Source of the DNA: Sedimentibacter hydroxybenzoicus DSM 7310
GTDB taxonomy: Bacteria > Bacillota > Clostridia > Tissierellales > Sedimentibacteraceae
Reading direction: 5' to 3'
NCBI RefSeq assembly: GCF_013403245.1
Contig: NZ_JACBNQ010000001.1
Span: 186,001 to 250,000 of the forward strand
DNA: 64,000 bases
Part shown: positions 24,802 through 33,616 of the stretch, in pieces
Numbering within the stretch: position 1 is the first letter of the stretch
Layout of the letters: the number at the start of each line of letters is the position of its first letter
The notes under the pieces: generated by a model
What the model saw: only the letters and a program-made list of their open reading frames with translations
The model's database searches: none
Told to the model about the DNA's origin: nothing
Translations under genes and position numbers: made by a program

Positions 24802-25494
24802 CTACTCAACTTCCAATTTGTATCCGACTCTTTGTATTGTAACAATTAAATTCTTATACTCACCTAAGTTGTTTCTGAGTCTTTTTATATGTGTATCAAC
24901 AGTCCTGTTATTTCCATAAAAGTCAAAGCCCCATACATCGGTTAATATTTGCTCCCTTGACAAAGCGATATTTTTGTTTCTGATGAAATATAAAAGTAAG
25001 TCATATTCCTTAGGCGTAAGGCTTACCTTAACCTTATCTACATAAACGGTTCGGCTGGACATATAAACTTCAATTCCTTTATATTTAAATTTATTGTTAT
25101 CCAAATAATTCACATAACCTACATTTTGAATATTATATTCCCTTCGTAAAATCACCTTTATTTTTGCAAAGAGTTCTTCTATAAAAAACGGCTTAACAAG
25201 ATAATCATTAATTCCGAGTTCAAAAGCCAAAAGCTTATAAATTTTATCACCGTTAGTAGAGGTTATTATAACCGGAATATTTTTCATTTTACAAATTTCT
25301 TTACATGTTGAGAATCCGTCCATACCGGGAAGAACTGCGTCCATAACAATAATATCAACTTTTTTATCTTTGCAGGTTTTAATTGCATCGATACCGTTGG
25401 TTACTTGTATTGTATGATACCCTTCAAGATCTGCATGATCTTTTATCTCTTTTTGTATTTCTTTATCATCATCAACTACTAAAATCGTTATCAT
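24802..25494 (-). CDS. OmpR-family response regulator, orphan
   Basis: A 230-residue two-domain regulator. The receiver domain has the acidic pair VVDDDKEIQ near residue 6, the phospho-acceptor Asp in VMDAVLPGMDG near 51, TSTNGD near 80 and the Lys in LVKPFF near 101. The C-terminal winged helix is residues ~135-228 (SLTPKEYDLLLYFIRNKNIA, NRTVDTHIKRLRNNLG). No histidine kinase gene is adjacent, so its partner is elsewhere. It is transcribed divergently from the first peptide ABC operon, whose upstream region holds a perfect 18-base palindrome, and might regulate that operon. Confidence 0.88.
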   Translation of the reverse strand: MITILVVDDDKEIQKEIKDHADLEGYHTIQVTNGIDAIKTCKDKKVDIIVMDAVLPGMDGFSTCKEICKMKNIPVIITSTNGDKIYKLLAFELGINDYLVKPFFIEELFAKIKVILRREYNIQNVGYVNYLDNNKFKYKGIEVYMSSRTVYVDKVKVSLTPKEYDLLLYFIRNKNIALSREQILTDVWGFDFYGNNRTVDTHIKRLRNNLGEYKNLIVTIQRVGYKLEVE

Positions 25495-25632
25495 GGGATT
25501 ACCTCTTTTAATAAGATGTTAACAATTCTAATGTTATTTTAGCATAAATATAAAAAAGAATCAATATCTCCAAAAAACATTTTCAATTCCATATCAGGTG
25601 TGCTGACAATGTGTTTCACTCAAATACATCAG

Positions 25633-25650
25633 TGTACAATGCATTGTACA
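25633..25650. promoter_or_regulatory. Perfect 18-base palindrome TGTACAATGCATTGTACA
   Basis: Lies between the divergent response regulator (start 25494) and the peptide-binding protein gene (start 25740). It is fully symmetric and looks like an operator for a dimeric repressor. Which regulator binds it is unknown; GntR-type and other dimers bind similar TGTAC-N-GTACA sites. Confidence 0.55.
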
Positions 25651-25739
25651 AATTTCACATTTCGGACACAAAAATATCATCGGATTGTTACTACTGTAAT
25701 ATATAATGAAAAAAATAAATAATTTAAGGAGGAAGTTTA

Positions 25740-27374
25740 ATGAGCAGGAAAACGTTAAGCATTATTTCATTATCTTTGATTATATTGATGATGTTTGTTA
25801 CGGCTTGTTCAAGCAATCAAACCGCTGCGCCGCCGCAGGATGGCAGCAGCAATGAGCAAGGACAGGAAACAAATAATAATGACAGTAAGGAAGAAACTGT
25901 GAAAAGAACTGATTTGGTATTCGGAATACCACAGGACCCGCAATTTTTAACTGCAGGAAGATCAAACGGGCAGATACCTAACATTATGCAAACTCAGCTT
26001 TATAACAATCTTCTACGCACGAATCCGGATGGATCTTATTCTCCTGAGTTAGCAAAAAACTGGGAGGTATCGGATGATAACCTGACATATACATTTTATC
26101 TCAGAGATGATGTTTTGTTCCATGATGGAAGTAAAATGACATCGAAGGATGTTGCATTTTCATTTGATTATCACGCAGGAAAGCTTGCGGATTATCCAAG
26201 TGGAACACAGGCCAGATCCTTTTTAAACTTCTATGAAGAAACTGAGATAATTGATGAGTACACTGTTAAAATTCATTATTCAAAAGTCTATGGTCCTACG
26301 CTGTCATGCCTTTCGGATATTATTTTGGGAATATTGCCTGAAGACGCTTTTTTATCAACAGGACAAGACGAATTTGAAAAGCATCCCATAGGAACGGGAC
26401 CTTATAAATTTATCAGCAAGGTGCCGGGTGAAACTATCAAAATGCAGGCAAACGAAGATTATTTTGACGGAATACCGAGTATAAAGGATTTAACATTCAG
26501 CATCAGGCTTGATACAGATGCTGCCGTTATAGCTCTTCAAACAGGTGAACTAGACTTTGTTACAAATATTGCTACAAGCTACAAGAATACTATTGACAGT
26601 GACAGCAACTTGAAATGGTTTATGACAGACTCTCCCGGTCAGGGGTGGGTTATATTTAATACCGGAATTAATACGGACAAGGTAGGCAGCAAATACTTTT
26701 CAGATGTACGTTTGCGTCAAGCTGTGGCATATGCTGTAGATAAAGAAGATATAAATATTGCATCAACAGATGGCTACGGAAAGATAATAAATTCTCCCAT
26801 ACCCAATACTTTTGCCGGCTATACGGATGTGCCGGACTATTATACGAGAGATTTGAATAAAGCGGAGGAGTTGCTGATAGATGCAGGTTATCCGAATGGT
26901 TTTTCGGTTAATTTGAGATGTATAACAACACCTACATACTATAAACCGGCCGAAACTTTGATAGGTCAGTTAGCGGAAATAGGTATAAACGCAACATTAG
27001 AGGTCCTGGAAAGCGGAGCATACTGGACATCAATTATGACAAATTATGATTATGATATAGCAATCGGAAACTATACGGCAACAACTCCTGACGCGGATAT
27101 TCCGCTTATGCAGCATTATTATACAGATGCAACCTTAAGATATACAAATCATAGCATTAAAGAACTGGATGATTTACTTGACAAAGCACGCAGCGAGCTT
27201 GACAAATCAAAGAGAGAGGAAGCTTATGCAAAAGCTGTAGAAGTAATACTTAAGGACAATTGCTTGGTAGTTCCTTTATACCAATTTGTTGTAACCGGAG
27301 CCGGAAATGCCAATTTGCAAAATGTAAATGCATCACCATACGTTGACTGGAAAATAAGCGACTGGTCATGGTAA
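25740..27374 (+). CDS. Peptide/nickel-type ABC transporter substrate-binding lipoprotein (first operon)
   Basis: A 544-residue family 5 solute-binding protein. The signal ends in lipobox VTAC near residue 22, followed by a Ser/Gln/Asn-rich linker. Family features include NLTYTFYLRDDVLFHDG near 112 and DVRLRQAVAYAVDKEDI near 325. It captures dipeptides, oligopeptides or related solutes outside the membrane. GGAGG lies 9 bases before the start. It heads a five-gene operon with two permeases and two ATPases, and a hairpin separates it from the permease genes. A paralogue is encoded at 31912. Confidence 0.9.
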   Translation: MSRKTLSIISLSLIILMMFVTACSSNQTAAPPQDGSSNEQGQETNNNDSKEETVKRTDLVFGIPQDPQFLTAGRSNGQIPNIMQTQLYNNLLRTNPDGSYSPELAKNWEVSDDNLTYTFYLRDDVLFHDGSKMTSKDVAFSFDYHAGKLADYPSGTQARSFLNFYEETEIIDEYTVKIHYSKVYGPTLSCLSDIILGILPEDAFLSTGQDEFEKHPIGTGPYKFISKVPGETIKMQANEDYFDGIPSIKDLTFSIRLDTDAAVIALQTGELDFVTNIATSYKNTIDSDSNLKWFMTDSPGQGWVIFNTGINTDKVGSKYFSDVRLRQAVAYAVDKEDINIASTDGYGKIINSPIPNTFAGYTDVPDYYTRDLNKAEELLIDAGYPNGFSVNLRCITTPTYYKPAETLIGQLAEIGINATLEVLESGAYWTSIMTNYDYDIAIGNYTATTPDADIPLMQHYYTDATLRYTNHSIKELDDLLDKARSELDKSKREEAYAKAVEVILKDNCLVVPLYQFVVTGAGNANLQNVNASPYVDWKISDWSW

Positions 27375-27416
27375 ATTGGAATATACATAACTACAAAATG
27401 AAATGTAAAATTTCAA

Positions 27417-27446
27417 AGAGTTATTCCTGATTTTTAGGAATAACTC
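27417..27446 (+). terminator. Hairpin between binding protein and permease genes
   Basis: GAGTTATTCCT, GATTTTT, AGGAATAACTC. The T-run is absent (GATTATTTC), so it probably acts as a 3' stabiliser or attenuator that raises the level of the binding protein over the permeases. Confidence 0.65.
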
Positions 27447-27455
27447 GATTATTTC

Positions 27456-27510
27456 ACTTACAGTATAAAAGACTGGCTCCAAATTAAGAATTTGGGTTAT
27501 CTTCTTAGGG
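27456..27510. repeat. Palindromic intergenic repeat, copy D
   Basis: CACTTACAGTATAAAAGACT, then GGCTCCAAATTAAGAATTTGG and GTTATCTTCTTAGG. It is the most diverged of the four copies and runs into the ribosome binding site of the permease gene. Confidence 0.7.
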
Positions 27511-27520
27511 AGGGTTAAAT

Positions 27521-28486
27521 TTGGTACGATATATTTTAAAAAGACTAATAATTATGATTCCTATTATCGTTGGCATTACCTTAATAGTATTCGCTATTTT
27601 AAACTATACGCCCGGTGACGCCGCGACCCTGATCTTAGGTTTTGATGCAACCGAAGCATCCCTCGACGCACTAAGGGCAAAGCTGAAGCTGGACGATCCA
27701 TTTATGGTACGCTATGTGAGATATCTTGTGGGCTTACTGAAGGGAGACCTTGGAATTAGTTGGCGTCACAATACACCTGTAGCTGCAGAGTTAATGAACA
27801 GAATACCGAATACATTGGGACTGGCAGCATATGCAGTTACGGTAATGCTCATTTTAGGTATTCCTATGGGTATTATATCTGCGGTACGTCAATACAGCCT
27901 CTTGGATCATACAACATTATTTATCGCTTTACTTATGACCTCAATACCTACATTTTGGTTAGCTCTTATGATGATGCTTAAGTTTTCTCTTGAATTGGGT
28001 ATTTTACCTGCTACAATGCCTACAAGTGCTGCAATAACCTGGAAGCACTGGGTACTGCCTACCTTTATGTGTTCTGCAAACCTTACGGCTTCAACGGTTC
28101 GTACAACCCGATCAAATATGTTGGAGGTTATCAGATCTGATTATATAAGAACAGCAAAATCAAAAGGTGCCGGACAATTCAGAGTAATAATGTATCATGC
28201 CTTAAGAAATGCGTTAATGCCGGTTGTAACAATTGTAGGAATTAATTTTAATGTACTTATGGGTGGAGCTGTAATTACTGAACAAGTATTTAACATAAGC
28301 GGAGTAGGTAATCTGCTTATTAGCTCGGTCAGAACTAAAGACGCTCCGATGGCAATGGGATGTATTATTTTTATCGCAACCGTTATAGGTATTGTAAATT
28401 TACTCGTTGATCTTTTGTACGTATTTATAAACCCAAGATTAAAATCAATGTACGTAAGGAATAATGCGGCAAAGGAGGAGTCGTGA
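27521..28486 (+). CDS. Dipeptide/oligopeptide ABC transporter permease, DppB-like (first operon)
   Basis: A 321-residue permease with about six membrane segments. The N-terminus MVRYILKRLIIMIPIIVGIT is typical of DppB/OppB, and the EAA loop (YIRTAKSKGAGQFRVIMYHA) is near residue 208. It starts at TTG 27521, 6-7 bases after AGGGAGG; the site is supplied at the border of repeat copy D. It overlaps the DppC-like gene by 4 bases (GTGA), so the two are coupled. Confidence 0.9.
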   Translation: MVRYILKRLIIMIPIIVGITLIVFAILNYTPGDAATLILGFDATEASLDALRAKLKLDDPFMVRYVRYLVGLLKGDLGISWRHNTPVAAELMNRIPNTLGLAAYAVTVMLILGIPMGIISAVRQYSLLDHTTLFIALLMTSIPTFWLALMMMLKFSLELGILPATMPTSAAITWKHWVLPTFMCSANLTASTVRTTRSNMLEVIRSDYIRTAKSKGAGQFRVIMYHALRNALMPVVTIVGINFNVLMGGAVITEQVFNISGVGNLLISSVRTKDAPMAMGCIIFIATVIGIVNLLVDLLYVFINPRLKSMYVRNNAAKEES

Positions 28487-29370
28487 TAATCGAAAAATCA
28501 AATCAAATAAAAAAGAAATATAAAAAAAGAAGCCAGATATATTCGATATGGCTTCGATTCAAAAGAAATAAAATGGCTGTGGCAGGGTTAATACTGTTAA
28601 GTATTTTATTAACTGTTGCAATATGTGCACCGCTTATTGTTAAATACGAACATGTAATAAAGCAAAATTTAAAAATCAGATTTTTACCTCCCGGAAGGGA
28701 TTATTGGTTCGGTACTGATGCGCTAGGAAGAGATATGTTTGCCAGAATTATTTGGGGAGCAAGATATTCGTTATCTCTTGGTATAGGTGCGGTATTCATA
28801 TCTATGTCAATAGGAGCAGTTATAGGGTCTGTTGCAGGATATTACGGAGGCAGGATAGACTCGTTAATTATGCGTATCATAGACGTTATTATGGCCATAC
28901 CGGGTACATTAATGGCAATTACAATAGTAGCAGCCTTAGGTGCAGGAACAGTCAAGCTTTTAATAGCTATGAGTATATCGCTGATTCCTACTTTTTCCCG
29001 TGTTGTGCGTTCAATTATACTAAGCATAAGGGAGGAGGAATATATAGAGGCAGCCCGCTCTTATGGATGTAAGGACAGAACGATTATTATGAGACATATC
29101 TGGCCTAATTCATTGGGACCGTTGATAGTCCAAGCAAGTCTCTCAATGGCACAGGCTGTTCTTACGATTTCTTCGTTGAGCTTTATAGGGTTAGGTGTTC
29201 CGGCACCCACACCAGAATGGGGAACCATTCTTTCTGAGAACAAAGTAAATATGCGTGATTATTCGTATCTTTGCACAATACCCGGTTTTGCTATATTACT
29301 TTCTGTTATAGCAATGAACCTAATCGGTGACGGGCTGCGTGATGCCTTGGATCCCAAACTTAAAAATTAG
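28483..29370 (+). CDS. Dipeptide/oligopeptide ABC transporter permease, DppC-like (first operon)
   Basis: A 295-residue second permease subunit. It has the DppC-type N-terminus with one helix after RFKRNKMAVAGLILLSIL, the FGTDALGRDMFARIIWGARYS motif near residue 78 (a family hallmark) and the EAA loop EAARSYGCKDRTIIMRHIWP near 188. The start is GTG 28483, inside the preceding stop and preceded by GGAGG. It pairs with the DppB-like subunit in the membrane. Confidence 0.9.
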   Translation: MIIEKSNQIKKKYKKRSQIYSIWLRFKRNKMAVAGLILLSILLTVAICAPLIVKYEHVIKQNLKIRFLPPGRDYWFGTDALGRDMFARIIWGARYSLSLGIGAVFISMSIGAVIGSVAGYYGGRIDSLIMRIIDVIMAIPGTLMAITIVAALGAGTVKLLIAMSISLIPTFSRVVRSIILSIREEEYIEAARSYGCKDRTIIMRHIWPNSLGPLIVQASLSMAQAVLTISSLSFIGLGVPAPTPEWGTILSENKVNMRDYSYLCTIPGFAILLSVIAMNLIGDGLRDALDPKLKN

Positions 29371-29386
29371 ACAGGGAGGCAGACAA

Positions 29387-30400
29387 ATGTATGATAAATT
29401 ACTTGAAATAAATAATCTGCACGTTAACTATAAAACTGCAGATGATGTGGTATATGCCGTAAACGGATTGAACCTATCCGTTCGAAAGGGTGAAACACTG
29501 GGTTTGGTCGGGGAGACCGGTTCAGGTAAGACGACGGTAGCATTGAGTATTTTAAAGTTATTGCCTGAAAAAATAGGCTTTATTTCGAACGGTAGAATTT
29601 GGTTTGAAAGTGTTGATATAACAAAAACTTCAGAAAAAGAAATGCGTCGTGTAAGGGGAGAACAAATTTCAATGATATTTCAGGACCCTATGACAAGCCT
29701 AAATCCTACCATCAGAGTCGGAGAGCAAATAGCGGAAAATTTATTGCTGCATAAAAAAGACATGACAAAAAAACAAATATCCGATCGCGTTGATGAAATT
29801 TTAAGGCTTGTAGGGCTGACTAAGGAAAAGAAGAATGATTTTCCGCATCAGCTGTCAGGTGGTATGAAGCAAAGAGTTGTTATTGCGTTAGCACTTGCGT
29901 GTGAACCAAAACTATTGCTGGCAGATGAGCCTACGACCGCACTCGATGTAACGATTCAGGCTCAGGTTCTGAGCATGATGCACAAGTTAAAGGAAAAACT
30001 TGATACATCAATGATATTGATTACTCATGACCTCGGTGTGGTCGCGAACAATTGTGATAGAGTAGCTATTATGTATGCAGGTCAGATAATAGAAGAAGGG
30101 AATATAAGGGATATATTTACCGCAAAGCATCATCATCCCTATACTCTGGGACTGTTTGGCTCAATCCCGGATATGTCTAAAAAAACAAGAAGGTTGGCAC
30201 CTATAGACGGAATGATGCCGGATCCTACGAACCTTCCTGACGGATGTCATTTCTGGCCACGTTGTACAGATCGCATGGATGTATGTAAAATGTGTGAACC
30301 GAATCCGTGTTATAAGGATACACATATGATAAAATGCCATTTATATAAGGATTTATACAATGAAAGAGGAAAAGATTATATTGTAGGAAAGGATGAATAG
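29387..30400 (+). CDS. Dipeptide/oligopeptide ABC transporter ATPase, DppD/OppD-like (first operon)
   Basis: A 337-residue ATPase. Walker A GETGSGKTT is near residue 42, the signature LSGGMKQRVVIALALA near 157 and Walker B LLLADEPTTALD near 178. The C-terminal oligopeptide-type region contains WPRCTDRMDVCKM, with Cys residues that in relatives can bind an Fe-S cluster. ATG 29387 with AGGGAGG 9 bases upstream is chosen; an in-frame TTG-type start at 29327 lies inside the permease gene. Confidence 0.9.
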   Translation: MYDKLLEINNLHVNYKTADDVVYAVNGLNLSVRKGETLGLVGETGSGKTTVALSILKLLPEKIGFISNGRIWFESVDITKTSEKEMRRVRGEQISMIFQDPMTSLNPTIRVGEQIAENLLLHKKDMTKKQISDRVDEILRLVGLTKEKKNDFPHQLSGGMKQRVVIALALACEPKLLLADEPTTALDVTIQAQVLSMMHKLKEKLDTSMILITHDLGVVANNCDRVAIMYAGQIIEEGNIRDIFTAKHHHPYTLGLFGSIPDMSKKTRRLAPIDGMMPDPTNLPDGCHFWPRCTDRMDVCKMCEPNPCYKDTHMIKCHLYKDLYNERGKDYIVGKDE

Positions 30401-30403
30401 TAA

Positions 30404-31357
30404 ATGAGCAAAACTTTAATTCAGACAAATAATCTTAAAAAATACTTCCAAACACCCATAGGGATGCTCCATGCGGTTGATGATGTAAATATTTCAATAA
30501 ATAAAGGAGAGACTCTCGGCGTAGTAGGAGAGTCAGGCTGCGGTAAATCTACCTTGGGAAGAACAATATTACGGCTGATAGAGGCGACCTCAGGGGAGGT
30601 TCTATATAATGGCGAGAATATTTTGAAATACGATAAGAACAGATTATTTGAAATAAGAAAAAGAATGCAGATAATTTTTCAGGATCCTTATGCATCCTTA
30701 AATCCTCGCATGACAGTGAGTGAAATTATAACAGACCCAATAAGAGTAAATAAAACTTTAAGCGATAAAAAAAGCATAAGTGATAAGGTTAGCGAATTAA
30801 TGGAGATTGTCGGATTAGCTGAACGATTTGTCAATACGTATCCCCATGAGCTGGACGGAGGCAGAAGACAGCGTATAGGTATAGCCAGAGCTTTAGCTTT
30901 AGGACCTGAATTTATCGTATGTGACGAACCTGTATCTGCTCTAGATGTTTCTATACAGGCGCAAATTCTTAACCTATTGATGGATTTACAAGAAAAGGAA
31001 GGGTTTACATATATGTTTATTACACATGACTTAAGTGTTGTTAAGCATATCAGCGATCAAATAGCCGTAATGTACTTGGGTCAATGCGTAGAAATAGCAA
31101 AGGCGGATGAACTGTTTATGAATCCTCTTCATCCTTATACTCAGGCATTATTAGATGCAATTCCCGTTCCAAATTTAAGCCTGTTGGGAAAGGAAAAGAA
31201 GTTAATAGAAGGTGAAGTTACGAGCCCTATAAATCCGATACAAGGATGCAGATTTTATGCAAGATGCCCTTTATCTAAAAAGGAATGCTTAGGCAGTCTG
31301 ATTCCTTTAAAAGAGGTGGCTCCAAGTCATTATGTGTCATGTGTTTTGTGTATTTGA
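30404..31357 (+). CDS. Dipeptide/oligopeptide ABC transporter ATPase, DppF/OppF-like (first operon)
   Basis: A 317-residue ATPase that pairs with the DppD-like subunit. Walker [14 protein letters not shown] is near residue 45, the region [15 protein letters not shown] near 155 replaces the usual LSGGQ by LDGGR, and Walker B is [13 protein letters not shown] near 178. The C-terminus has CRFYARCPLSKKEC. It begins 3 bases after the preceding stop. The LDGG change is also present in the paralogue at 36523, so it is ancestral and not a defect. Confidence 0.9.
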   Translation: MSKTLIQTNNLKKYFQTPIGMLHAVDDVNISINKGETLGVVGESGCGKSTLGRTILRLIEATSGEVLYNGENILKYDKNRLFEIRKRMQIIFQDPYASLNPRMTVSEIITDPIRVNKTLSDKKSISDKVSELMEIVGLAERFVNTYPHELDGGRRQRIGIARALALGPEFIVCDEPVSALDVSIQAQILNLLMDLQEKEGFTYMFITHDLSVVKHISDQIAVMYLGQCVEIAKADELFMNPLHPYTQALLDAIPVPNLSLLGKEKKLIEGEVTSPINPIQGCRFYARCPLSKKECLGSLIPLKEVAPSHYVSCVLCI

Positions 31358-31473
31358 CAGGAATACGATTATTTTAATTTAATGTTTTATTATATTTATA
31401 ATAAATGAAAACGTTAAAGATATTTATAAGCATTTTTACTTATGTACAAAAGTTTTATGTATGGAGAAATTGT

Positions 31474-31848
31474 ATGTTATTTAACAGGAACATGAAAATT
31501 GTCAGTTTAATTTTCTTTTGCTATATTTCTGTTTTAAGCCTGACAGCATTTTATATTTTTGATGTTACAAATAAATATTTCATAATTACTTATATATTTA
31601 CGTTTGTTTCTTTTGTGATTATTTATTTGGTGTCTATGTATTATTTGCTTCAGCATAGTAAGTATCCCTACAAAAAAGCAAGACGCATATATGCTGTAAT
31701 AGTCGGTCAATACGCAGTTTTACAGGTTGTATCGTCATTGTTAATTATAGGGATATATGAATATTTTGGTCTGATAACAGAATATTATTATTTTTTTATT
31801 GAATTGTTTTTGTTAATATTTTATCTGTTTAAGTTATACAAAGTTTAG
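31474..31848 (+). CDS. Small four-helix membrane protein of unknown function
   Basis: A 124-residue protein with about four hydrophobic segments and hardly any soluble part (VSLIFFCYISVLSLTAFYI; YIFTFVSFVIIYLVSMYYL; a third and a fourth to the C-terminus). ATG 31474 is chosen because GGAGAA lies 6 bases upstream; an earlier ATG at 31405 lacks a site. It lies between the two paralogous peptide ABC operons and has no counterpart after the second. No family is recognised. Confidence 0.55.
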   Translation: MLFNRNMKIVSLIFFCYISVLSLTAFYIFDVTNKYFIITYIFTFVSFVIIYLVSMYYLLQHSKYPYKKARRIYAVIVGQYAVLQVVSSLLIIGIYEYFGLITEYYYFFIELFLLIFYLFKLYKV

Positions 31849-31911
31849 CTTTATGCATAATTTGCTTATGGCAAATAAATATATAATTATGCAAAAGAGA
31901 GGAGAGTTAAA

Positions 31912-33537
31912 ATGAAAAAGAAATTATTATCAATATTTTCACTTATTATGGCTTGCTCAATGATAGTGTTAACAGCTTGTGCGCCTGCAAGTCAGTCTTC
32001 AGGCCCTGAACAACCGGAAAAACAGGATGAAAGATCTGCAGGTGATGAAAAGGCACCTTCTGCTTCTGCAAAAACTGAAATAATCATGGGATTGACAAGA
32101 GGTATATCAAGTATATGGCCCGGTGGAGAAAATGATCAGGGTACAGTAATCATGAACAACCAGTTCTGGAATAATCTTGTAAGAAAGAATTTTGAAACAG
32201 GCGAAATTGAACCTGAGCTTGCAAAAAGCTGGAATATTTCAGAAGATAACCTGACATATACATTTGAATTAAGAGACGATGTATATTTCCACAACGGTGT
32301 GAAGATGACTGCCGAAGACGTTGCGTGGTCACTGAATGAATGGCATAAGTATGAAACATACACTAAAGACTACTTGGTTTTCTTCAACAATGCAGAGGTA
32401 ATAGACGAATACACCGTAGCATTGCATTATGACAAAATATATGCTGCAGCATTGGAAGGTCTTTCGATGAATTTGGTTGGAATTATGAACAAGGAATATA
32501 CTTTGGAAAAAATGGGAACCAACTGGGATTCATCCGAAAATGCACAGAGCAGAGGCGTATACGGCGAAATCGATCCTATGGGAACAGGTCCATACAAATT
32601 TGCGAGCAAGGTCAGCGGTGAAAGCTACACAATGGAAGCAAATGAACAATATTTTGAAGGCGCACCTGCATTTAAAAAGGTTACAGTTAAAATCATGACT
32701 GATGCAAACGCGGCATTAATGGCCCTTGAATCAGGCGAAATAGATGCTTTATCACATGCACCTGCAAGCGATAAAATGGCTATAGAATCAAATCCGGATC
32801 TTGTATGGTATCAGAATTCAGATACTCCTATGCTGATCTGGCTGATGCTTAACAAAGACAACGAATACCTTAAAAATGATAAGGTTCGTCAGGCTATAGC
32901 ATATGCACTTGATAAGGAAGAAATAGCTATAGGTACAACTGACGGAGTTGGCGGTGTGTTACACTCTCCGATACCGACTGCAGCTACAGGCTATTCAGAC
33001 GCAGTTTCGGATTATGAGCAAGATTTAGAAAAAGCAAAGCAACTGCTTGCTGAAGCAGGTTATCCTAACGGATTTACTATTGAAATGAAAACATATAATT
33101 CTAACACATACAAAAAACCAAGTGAAATTATCCAGGCTCAATTGGCTAAAATAGGTATTGATATTAAGGTAGTAATCGTTGATACCTTTTGGTCAGACGT
33201 TGCAGCACATGATTTCAATCTGGGAGTTATGAATCTTTGTATTTATGTTCCTGATGCTGACCAAGCATTGTATCCTCTGTATTATTCAGGGCAGAAAAGA
33301 AATTACGTAAATGTCAGAAATCCTGAATTGGACAGGATGCTTGATGAAGCGCGAGGAGAAACAGACGTAGCTGTCAGAACTGAACTGTATGCACAGGCAC
33401 AACAGATTTTCCATGATGATTTATTTATGATTCCGTTATGTAATTATGTTTCTATTATAGCAGCTAACAAGAATGTTAAGAATGTAGTAGCAAGCCCTGT
33501 ATTTGCTTGGGATATCAAGGACTGGACTTGGGAGTAA
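31912..33537 (+). CDS. Peptide/nickel-type ABC transporter substrate-binding lipoprotein (second operon)
   Basis: A 541-residue family 5 solute-binding protein with lipobox LTAC near residue 23 and a charged linker. Segments such as NLTYTFELRDDVYFHNGVKM and NDKVRQAIAYALDKEEIAIG align with the first-operon protein. By eye it is related but clearly diverged, more so than the ATPases, so the two probably bind different peptides. It starts after GAGAGGAGAG and heads the second five-gene operon. A hairpin separates it from the permease genes. Confidence 0.9.
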   Translation: MKKKLLSIFSLIMACSMIVLTACAPASQSSGPEQPEKQDERSAGDEKAPSASAKTEIIMGLTRGISSIWPGGENDQGTVIMNNQFWNNLVRKNFETGEIEPELAKSWNISEDNLTYTFELRDDVYFHNGVKMTAEDVAWSLNEWHKYETYTKDYLVFFNNAEVIDEYTVALHYDKIYAAALEGLSMNLVGIMNKEYTLEKMGTNWDSSENAQSRGVYGEIDPMGTGPYKFASKVSGESYTMEANEQYFEGAPAFKKVTVKIMTDANAALMALESGEIDALSHAPASDKMAIESNPDLVWYQNSDTPMLIWLMLNKDNEYLKNDKVRQAIAYALDKEEIAIGTTDGVGGVLHSPIPTAATGYSDAVSDYEQDLEKAKQLLAEAGYPNGFTIEMKTYNSNTYKKPSEIIQAQLAKIGIDIKVVIVDTFWSDVAAHDFNLGVMNLCIYVPDADQALYPLYYSGQKRNYVNVRNPELDRMLDEARGETDVAVRTELYAQAQQIFHDDLFMIPLCNYVSIIAANKNVKNVVASPVFAWDIKDWTWE

Positions 33538-33568
33538 TAAATTAACCGGTTCAAAAGCAGAATTACCC

Positions 33569-33590
33569 GGGGCTGTCATGGTATAGCCCC
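33569..33590 (+). terminator. Hairpin between binding protein and permease genes (second operon)
   Basis: GGGGCT, 10-base loop, AGCCCC, then TTAGTT. It occupies the same place as the hairpin at 27417-27446 in the first operon, although the sequences differ. It fits differential expression within the operon. Confidence 0.65.
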
Positions 33591-33616
33591 TTAGTTAAGA
33601 AACACAGGAGGTAAGA

